From the NCBI GenBank assembly GCA_907164885.2, contig OU015500.1:47538146-47602145 (forward strand): 64,000 nucleotides of DNA. Direction: 5' to 3'. Shown here piece by piece: positions 56,645 through 64,000 of this stretch (position 1 is the stretch's first letter; each line of letters begins with the position of its first letter). Source of the stretch: Dolomedes plantarius (Eukaryota; Arthropoda; Arachnida; Araneae; Dolomedidae). A program made the translations under genes and the position numbers. The notes under the pieces are model-generated. The model saw nothing but the letters and a program-made list of their open reading frames with translations, made no database searches and was not told where the DNA came from.

Positions 56645-57928
56645 CAGAGGCTGTTCGCACATTTTTTAGACGATTTTGGTAAGCGGTAATAAAAATCGTT
56701 TGCTGCAAAAGAAATAATTGCAATTGTACTATGTTTTTAAAAGTCAAAATTATCGTCTGCGGCTTGAAAGTTTTGTTTTTATTCAAAATGGCGTTTTTAA
56801 AACAAAGCAGTGGTTCGAAGGCTACATTTATGCTCTTTCCGAAGAAAATATGCATACTCCGTTATCCAAAACGATGTGAGAGTCATGGTTTTGTGATATC
56901 TAAAGCGTCGATAGGTAATATCGTCAACAAGAAAGGAAAAAACGTCAAATTGGAACCTCAAGTGGGACAAAAATTCCAAACAAGTATCCAAGGAAAAACG
57001 GACATCTTCGACTATTGCAAAGGTACGTTGTTTAATGTTGAAAGAAAGCCCCCTAGTCAAAGGACAGTTGCAAAATCATTAAATGCTCGGTGTCCACTAT
57101 AAACAAAATGATAAACGTTGATTTAAATCTTAAGAAAGCGAAAAACACAATGTGCATCGTCTTCTTCCAAATCATATTGCTGAACGCAGGACACGCTGCA
57201 GAATTCTATATGAGAATCACTTATCCAAAAAAATGGAAAACAATTGTCACAATACATGAATCATGGGTGTATTTAAATGATTTCAACAAAAAAAGAGCCA
57301 TTTATTATCATAAAGGGAGAAAAAAATTTAAGTACATGATTGAAAGAATCGAAAGAAAGTTTTTCTAAGGGATTCATGATTGTTGCTGGTTTTTTCTTAT
57401 AGTGGCAAGTTAAAAATAAAGAGAGTGGAAAAATGTCAAGATTAACTCCGAATACTATCAGGAACATATTTTTCGCCAATTTTTCTGAATGAAATACCAT
57501 CGCTTTACCCACAGTGCCATCAATCTGTTAGACTCCATCAGGACAAAGCTAGCAGTCACACGTCAAAATCCACTGTAAATTTCCTAAAAGAAATGGAACA
57601 AAAAACTGATATCAAGGTCATACCCTTCACTGATATCCCTACTAAATCTCCCGATGTATCACCTATGGATTTTGTGCTTTCGGACTTTTAAATCTGCATT
57701 ATCCAAACGTCGTCCCAAAACCCTTACAGGACTCTGGAAAGCTGTTCAGAGGAATGGATAGAATACCTCTTCTGACACTTCAAAAGGCATTATTATCCTG
57801 GAAATTGCGGTGTCGAAAGATAGTTCAGAATAAGGGATGTCAAATAGAACATTTAAATCACAAGAATTTTATGTAATTAGTTTTGTGAATACAATATACA
57901 TCGTCTAAAAATGTGTGAACAGCCTCTG
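56645..57928 (+). mobile_element. mariner-family transposon of the DD41D type, complete ends, dead
   Basis: Ends CAGAGGCTGTTCGCACATTT (56645) and the inverse of CAGAGGCTGTTCACACATTT (57928), about 30 bp long, in a TA repeat that supplies the TA target. Length 1284 bp is typical of mariners. The transposase spacing is DD41D, the mark of the rosa-type group. Confidence 0.92.
56788..57840 (+). pseudogene. mariner transposase, DD41D (rosa-type), decayed
   Basis: Starts near MAFLKQSSGSK and reads HGFVISKASIGNIVNKKGKN, KPPSQRTVAKSLNARCPL (stop). After a frame change come FYMRITYPKKWKTIVTIHES, WVYLNDFNKKRAIYYHKG, and later LHQDKASSHTSKSTVNFLKE and IPTKSPDVSPMDF. The first catalytic residue is His (codon 57255-57257) where Asp is expected. 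The second Asp is at 57542-57544 and the third at 57668-57670, with 41 residues between them in an uninterrupted frame. The C-terminal WKLRCRKIVQNKGCQIEHL stretch ends near 57840. Several frameshifts; not functional. Confidence 0.85.

Positions 57929-57981
<53 letters not shown>
57929..57981. repeat. (TA)n microsatellite
   Basis: About 25 TA units, the right half of the repeat into which the mariner inserted. Confidence 0.97.
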
Positions 57982-57984
<3 letters not shown>

Positions 57985-58735
57985 GTAAAATTGAGTATGA
58001 CTGGTCTAGGACATAGATTGGAAAACTTAAGTGATTCCATAAAACTGTATTGTTGTCTGTGCCATTGATTGGTAGTTCTTACAAATTAAATATTTTCATC
58101 CCCCCCCTCTAAATCTGCAGTTGTTTACATGTGTTTTGCCATATTTTGTCGTAACGATTTAGCTGTTGATTTTTAATCAACCAAATTTTATTAAATATCA
58201 TATTTCCTATACAGATAGATCTGCATAATGTTGTGTTTGGATTGTTGTCTGAAAAAAATTGCCGTAAATACAGCAATATTTTTTGTAAAGAGGAACATTT
58301 TATATTCATCTCTAAAGTATGCTAATTAGGCGTTACTTAAAAACCGTTCAGTACATTTTAAATGTAAACTTCCCAAACTTTGAATAGCATCCCAAGATAA
58401 GTTTTTTAAATAAGATTTTAGTTACCTTCGGGTCCAGATTCTCCTACCTCATTTCGAGATTTAATACACACCCGTGTGGTTGCCTTAAGACTTATTAGTG
58501 GTAAATGTGTTCCACTCTTCAAAGACTTTTTGAATTTTAATAATATATTAATTATAAAATAATTATTGCTGTTATCGTTATTTATTTATTTTTCTTTGTT
58601 ATTACTATTGTTGTTTATGATGATGTGATGATGATCTTGTTTTCCTACATGTCGATTTTTTTCCCGTTCTAAATTTAATGCTTAAAATATAATCATCCTT
58701 ATTTATGTTAATAACTTATTTTTTCTTCTTTTTAG
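57982..58735. other. No gene; becomes the upstream intron of the exon candidate
   Basis: AT-rich, ending in a polypyrimidine tract ttattttttcttctttttag (58716-58735), a good 3' splice site. Confidence 0.45.
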
Positions 58736-58804
58736 GTATGTTGGTTTATATTTTACACTCGAACTAAATGATGATTTATCCAAGATGGTTTTTGCCAGCA
58801 GAAA
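58736..58804 (+). CDS. Candidate internal coding exon (69 nt) of an unrecognised host gene
   Basis: The segment is bounded by a strong acceptor (polypyrimidine tract ending cttctttttag) and a strong donor (AAA|GTGAGT at 58805). Only one frame stays open. It gives one leading base, then YVGLYFTLELNDDLSKMVFASR, then AA, so the exon is symmetric (multiple of three) and can be read through or skipped without a shift. The peptide looks like ordinary folded protein (alternating hydrophobic, charged LELNDDLSKM) rather than AT-rich noise. I do not recognise the family. It lies between repeats and not in one. If real, most of this window is intron or flank of that gene. Confirmation needs protein search or RNA reads. 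Confidence 0.5.
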
Positions 58805-59486
58805 GTGAGTTTTCATGGGAGTAACTTTTCGTTCTTATTGAATTTTGACCATTTTATTGCGATTATATCTTTATCTTTAAAGTTACAACCGAGTTTTGTA
58901 CTTTAAGAGTAGTGATTCTTAACTATTTGTTGATCAGAGACCACTGGTCAAAAATATATTCGTCGTAGGCCTTCTTTCAACCAACCTTTTTAGAGGCGAA
59001 AATGGGTTAATTTTCTGAATTAACAGACTATTTGTAATAGAAAAACATTTATGTAGCTGCAAATAAACTAAATAATAAAGAAATTTAGCCTAAGAGTAAA
59101 AGACAAAACTTGATAGCAAACATAAAACTTAAGAAAACCTAAAAATCAATGAGATTTTTGAGCTTGCATTTGCTTTTCTTCAATTGATTTTCTGGATGTA
59201 AAATTGCTATGGCGCTGTGGCTCAGAATAATATTCTGAGCAGCAGAGAAATAGGCGTCATAGAAACTATATTAGGAATTTTTTCGCACTCGAAATGGAAG
59301 AAGTACAAGAATTTCTATAATTTAAAAAAAGAATTGATATTTTTTATCAAATTGTTAAATTCGAGTCGTTTTGAAAAGATAGCACTGATATATACATATA
59401 TAATTATTGAATTAACTCAAACGCCCAAGGAAATTTAGAAGAAACTAGAATTTGAAAAGGGTTTAGGGGTTTTTATGTTACATATA

Positions 59487-59530
59487 TATATATACACACC
59501 ACACATCTATCTATCTATCTATCTATCTAT
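59487..59530. repeat. (TA)n(CA)n(CTAT)n microsatellite
   Basis: catatatatatatacacaccacacat followed by about six CTAT units. Confidence 0.95.
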
Positions 59531-59540
59531 TAAATCACAG

Positions 59541-59862
59541 CTAGACGCGGTGGCTCGGTTGGCAAAAGCAGCGAGCCAGTGATCTGAACGTCCCTGGTTC
59601 GATGCCGGTCGCTGACAAAATCTACCGCTGTTTTACACTAATGGCGGCTGGTGCACGGAAAATCTGTCGTGGCTGCAATGTCCTCCAAGTTCTCAAATTT
59701 ACCTCTGGAGGGGCGGGGTAAAGGTTCCGGTCTCGTCACTTGACTCGGTGCAAAATTACGGGACTGGTCCTTTAGCCAAGTCGAACTCCGACCCTTGAGG
59801 GGCCATTAAATACCGGAGCCGCACCACTTCGCCCAATAGCTGTTATGGACTTGAAATGAAAA
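59541..59862 (+). repeat. tRNA-derived SINE, near complete
   Basis: A-box TGGCTCGGTTGG (59551-59562) and B-box GGTTCGATGCC. The body is shared with the SINE at 56275. The tail (cgacccttgaggggcc...ccggagccgcaccacttcgccc...tatggacttg) is shared with the SINE at 35640. Confidence 0.85.
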
Positions 59863-59986
59863 TATACTGTCGTTCAAGGGGCATCAGTCACAACACAAAA
59901 ATCACTGCTGATTTCTTCTGGTGTCCCGGACCACCTGTGGTCCGTGGACCAAATTAAGATTGCAGTTGAAAACCAATGACTTAGAG

Positions 59987-61746
59987 TATAAAACGGATTG
60001 AGATTAATGTAATGCAGTAGGGGGGAAAATCGAGTTTTTAAATGTATAGTTAATTTTTCAGAACAGCAAAAATCATACGTTCAAGATTAGTTTTTCGTTG
60101 CGAAATCTTCTAGTTTGTTATTTGCTTGACTATTTTAATGTTATGTGCACTATATGAAGTGATTTGTTCTCTGTGAAGTGTTGTTGTGAAGTGATTTTGT
60201 TCATTTAGGCTTGTATTTGGAATATGACAGTTAAGTTTAAGGTTTCTTGAGTGTTTGTTTCTAACATTTTTTATGTTTATTTTATTTTTGTGGCAAAATT
60301 AAATCTTTAGTACACAGGACGTCTAATGATTTAATTCATAAAATCGTCATGTAGCTGGCGCAAAGATAGTGAAAGAAATTCCAACTTCGTATGTCTTATC
60401 TGAAACAGTATTTCTGTGTTTGCTGAGAAAAGCGTGTTAAGTCCAAAATGGGCTAAAATGAGTTATCAAACCAGGCATGTTTGAAAAATCAAGGGCTTCT
60501 GCAGTGTACAGAAAAGCTAAGTCCAATGCCACTCCCAAATATCTTTATTTATCAGTGAAAATTTGGGATATGTGAAAGAAAACACAAACATGTTGATTTT
60601 CAATCCCGTTTTTCTCAAAACTACGATTTGGACTTGACAACATTTACACAGCAAATACAGATTTTATACCTGTCCCCTTTTGCGGATTTTTTGTAATCTT
60701 TACCTACGATCTACCTATTTTGCGATTTTACGAACGTAAATCGATTTTATGCCTTTTGTTTCAAGGCAAAAGAGACAACAGTCAAATCAATTCTTTTGCT
60801 ATTCCAATTTATTTTTATAAATTTATTCTTGAATTCTTTTGCACAAGCTTTTAGGGTGTTGTAAAAAAAAAATTGTAGCCTGAAAGTTATAACTATTGCA
60901 ATTTTCGAATATTTCATTTTGAGCCATGACTTACATTTGTTTATTATATATGGTTGTTCATTAGGGGAAATGACACAGCTGAGAGGAAACCGTTTATAAC
61001 TAGCCTCGTATATTATGGTAACAAAAATTACATTTTTAAAAAAAATCGAAGTTTTCTGGAATAACTTTTTTTACGATAAAAAATTATTTTTAACCAATCA
61101 TCTCTACCTTATGCTCTGACTGAAATCGCTTATTTGTGATTTAGATTTTTAAAAATCTGTAACTTACACTTATTTTTTATTTTAAATGTAAGGGCGAGTG
61201 ATTTTTTACCCTGTATTATAAAAAGATGTCGTCTATCCTTCTGAATGATGCCGAAAAGTTTCTGAAGTTTGTAGGTATTTCTATGTACATACAAACTTTT
61301 TGAAAGCCTTTTCTTTATTACTTACAAAAATACAGCTCCCAAAAGCTAGTTGAAAAAGAAAAATACAAACAGTTTTAATCGGATTTTACTTCCTTCTAAC
61401 TGCGGATAATCCTAAGAATTTCAACCAACACTATTTTTTTATCCTTAGCAAATTTTCTTTCATGAATTACACCTAATTTAACCTTCTATTTTCGGAGGAA
61501 AAATTTAAAGTTACTAAAGGGCTTCTAATCAATTAAGCACTCGTGTTGCAAAAGATAACATTTGTGCTCTTGACCAACCAAATGAGTCTTTTGGCGTCTG
61601 TGTAGGAAATTTTAGTAGCCACTAGAGCCTAGTTTTAGTAATCTGTACCGTTTAATTTTTAAATTATCTTGTTCTAAAAATATACAATTTCCATTTGTTA
61701 CTATTTAAATTGCTTTTTAATTGCTGTTTAAATGAAGTCATATACA
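59987..61746. other. No gene recognised
   Basis: 1.8 kb of AT-rich DNA without repeats, terminal repeats or splice-flanked open frames that I could support. Confidence 0.45.
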
Positions 61747-61748
61747 TA

Positions 61749-63135
61749 CACTGCTAGCCATTAAAATTGCAACACTCTGAAGAAGGGCTGATACAAAAGT
61801 CAAATTCGCACGAAAGGATGCTGGGATATACAAATGATACGCATTTAAGCGCAATCGAACGACGCAGGAGGCAGAAACGGCATCTCAAACCCTGTATAAA
61901 AGGAAAGTTACGCAGCGGGTTTCTCATTAGGAAATCATATTTGAATGTTGATTGTTTGTTAGAAGATCTTGTTATGCCTCTTATAAGAATGAGAAACAGC
62001 TACCAGCACGTATCAGAATTCGATAGCGGCAGGATATTAGCCTATCGAGAGTGCGGTTTATCGTTCAGTGATATTGCTACTCACATTCGTCGGAAATCCA
62101 ACGACTGTCATGCGAATACGGAATCGATGGATTCAGGACGGTCGTACTGAACGCCATGCAGGATCTCAACGACCTTTCGCTACTAAGGTTCGAGAGGTCA
62201 GGTCGTTGTTGCAGGATCGTACAGATCGTACAGCCACATCACGAACCTTGAGTCAGGGAATGGGCATGTTTGTAGCGCGACAAGTATCCGCAGGGACAGT
62301 GCGACGACGTCTGGAGCAGCACGGACTGTCTGCACGGCGACCATTATTGCAGCTTCCCTTGACTCTGCAACATCAAGACGCGCGGCGACAGTGGTACGCC
62401 CAACGACAAAACTGGATACAGGAGTGGCACCACGTCGTCTTTTTAGACGAGTTCCGGTTCTACGTGCAGCTTCATGATGGACGTATCCATGTCTGGAGGC
62501 ACCGAGGAGAAACGCACATGGCCTGCTTGCATTCGATATCGTCATACGGGCTCTGCACTTGGTGTGATGGTATGGGGAGCCATTGGGTACACGACACGAA
62601 CACCTCTTCTTCACGTCGTCTGTAATCTGAACAGTCAGCATTACATTTCTTAGACCTTAAGGCCGATGGCTGTGCCCTATCTTCGAGGCCTCGGAGACGT
62701 CATCTTTCATCAACATAAAGCAAGACCGCATAATGCCCGTTGTGTCCTGACCTACCTCGACATAGGGGTTTTCAACGGGGCCTTGGCCAGCACGTTCTCC
62801 AGATCTCTCACCCATTGTAAACATCTGGTCATGGGTTGTTGAGAGACTGGGCCGCCACCGCTCTCTAGCCATTACGGTTGATGATGTGTGGCATAGCAGC
62901 ATGGAATGACTTGCCCGTATCTGTCATCCAAGCCCAGTTCGACTCGATGCCTAACCAGGTTAAAGCCGTTTTAGCTGCCAGAGGAGGCAGCCGTGTGTAC
63001 GAATTTCGGACCCTGTATACCCCCAAATTACCTATAAATTTAATCATATTTTCTTCCTACTATGCTGTATACGTACAATAAGTAAAGTTTTGTTTGCTTT
63101 TCTTCCTAGTGTTGCAATTTTAATGGCTAGCAGTG
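61749..63135 (+). mobile_element. Tc1-family transposon, complete ends, dead
   Basis: Ends CACTGCTAGCCATTAAAATT (61749) and its exact inverse (63135), a perfect terminal repeat of about 27 bp reaching GCAACAC, with TA at 61747-61748 and 63136-63137. Length 1387 bp. Confidence 0.94.
61975..63018 (+). pseudogene. Tc1 transposase (DD34E type), catalytic residues lost
   Basis: Starts MPLIRMRNSYQHVSEFDSGR, with HTH region AYRECGLSFSDIATHIRRK. The frame shifts near 62095 and reads PTTVMRIRNRWIQDGRTERH, QVSAGTVRRRLEQHGLSARR and VVFLDEFRF (first Asp kept), then DGRIHVWRHRGE. Further shifts near 62500-62600 follow. The second site reads VIFHQHKARPHNA, with His for Asp. The block expected as SPIEN reads DLSPIVNIWSWVVERL, with Val for Glu. 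The tail DLPVSVIQAQFDSMPNQVKA and VLAARGG closes near 63018. Two of three catalytic residues are gone, so it is irreversibly inactive. Confidence 0.9.
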
Positions 63136-63137
63136 TA

Positions 63138-64000
63138 TATATGGTCAAAGTGATCGGGTTGAAAATAATTCATGCATTCTAATTATAAAGTTCACTGATG
63201 CTGCTCATTAGCAATAAAGATAGGTTTTGTATAAGTTAATTTTAAATATCCGTATGGATAATTTTTATTAGTGTATTGTACCATTTTGGATTTCTTTGAT
63301 TTCCTGTTTCCTATGCATATACCCTCTCATTAATTATCTCTAATAACCAGCTCAGTTATGTACGTTAAAACTTTAATATTTAAGTTTTTGCTTTACTTGT
63401 TGATAGGAACTTTTTTTAATTTCATCGAGATTTGTGCCCATTTTATTAATTATTATTATTATTATTATTTTGTGTGCGTGGGTGTTGAGAATGCCCTATA
63501 ATTCTTTAATAAATACTTCAGTTGCATTTTAACAATAATCCATTTTTATTATTATTGTTTTTCATTATTGCATTAGTTTCTTCATGGTGTTTGTGCTCTT
63601 AAAAAAAGATATAACAGAGTGAATACTGCACACCTAGCAGATTAAGAAAACAAATATTTCACACGTTTGATTTTAAAAAAAAATTACTTTGACCCTCAAC
63701 GGAACTATTTGAAATTAGTTGTGCGTGGTAGGAATTTTAGCAAATAATATACGTACTTAGTCATCTAAAAATTTAAATTTCCGCTTTTAAAATTACACAG
63801 CTGCTTCCACAATTTGCGATGCAGTGCACGTTTGAAATTACCTTAAATCAACTGTTACCGTTTGTACAAAGGTATCATTTCGTTTGTTTTATGTTGTAAT
63901 CTTTTTTCACCTCTAACTTCTCGTCTTCACTGAGCGTACGCATTATATTGATCTTCAGCTGCACACGAGGGGATAAAGCCATGCAATTTTTATTAGTTTG
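63138..64000. other. No gene recognised
   Basis: AT-rich; (ATT)n microsatellite at 63444-63470. Nothing else supportable. Confidence 0.45.

Larger units (their letters stand above)
58910..59978. mobile_element. hAT-type non-autonomous element with SINE inside
   Basis: Left end TAGTGATTCTTAACTATTTG (58910); right end ggtccacggacc-type inverse ...GTTGAAAACCAATG (59978), similar to hAT ends of the CAGTGGTTCTCAAC style. Flanks ctttaagag and acttagag are similar, allowing for decay. Contains a (CTAT)n microsatellite and a SINE. Without that SINE it would be about 750 bp. Confidence 0.65.

Noticed and set aside
62198..62641. 147-codon minus-strand open frame
   Set aside because: Antisense shadow of the Tc1 transposase at 61975-63018.

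Overview
This window is eukaryotic, AT-rich and almost entirely non-coding. Its transposon mix (three Tc1 copies, mariners including a DD41D type, many hATs, piggyBac, pogo/Tigger, Helitrons, tRNA-derived SINEs), long TA/CA microsatellites and lack of any operon layout point to an arthropod, most likely an arachnid such as a spider. The spider guess rests on my recall of similar transposases and is inference; arthropod is safer. No intact protein-coding gene is visible. The best host-gene evidence is one 69-nt internal-exon candidate (58736-58804) with good splice sites and, more weakly, a TATA box plus a 19-nt first-exon candidate (7820-7908).

Layout. 1-1173: right part of a hAT element with transposase remnant. 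1670-4839: a hAT with perfect 8-bp target duplication that holds a LINE fragment, three more hAT-type insertions (each with its own perfect 8-bp duplication) and a near-perfect 263-bp palindromic TTAA element. 5152-7374: a piggyBac remnant split by a complete but dead Tc1 copy. 7.4-10.4 kb: low-complexity DNA and the weak promoter/first-exon candidate. 10.4-11.7 kb: dead mariner with a tRNA-like insertion. 11.7-17.3 kb: mostly featureless. 17.3-18.4 kb: Tigger remnant with a nested hAT MITE. 19.2-22.1 kb: a 102-bp sequence shared with, and inserted in, a dead Tc1 copy. 22-27 kb: mostly featureless, with a hAT MITE and a perfect RFX-type X-box. 27.5-28.2 kb: three copies of a box C/D snoRNA-like sequence. 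30.3 and 45.3 kb: two inverted copies of a Tigger-like MITE. 35.2-36.5 kb: hAT with a microsatellite and a SINE inside. 40.0-42.5 kb: two head-to-tail Helitrons abutting a mariner remnant. 42.8-43.5 and 48.4-49.2 kb: hATs. 47.5-48.1 kb: another Helitron copy. 50.5 and 52.1 kb: a diverged direct duplication. 53.0-54.7 kb: a THAP-domain remnant broken by a 74-nt poly(T) run and flanked by inverted sequence. 56.2-57.9 kb: a SINE and a complete DD41D mariner in a TA repeat. 58.9-60.0 kb: hAT with a SINE inside. 61.7-63.1 kb: third Tc1 copy.

Every transposase here is inactivated by stops, frameshifts, deletions or lost catalytic residues. The sequence reads as intergenic or large-intron DNA that has been a repeated landing site for DNA transposons. 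The items most worth following are the snoRNA trio, the internal exon candidate, the THAP element, the five-deep transposon nest and the 102-bp shared patch.
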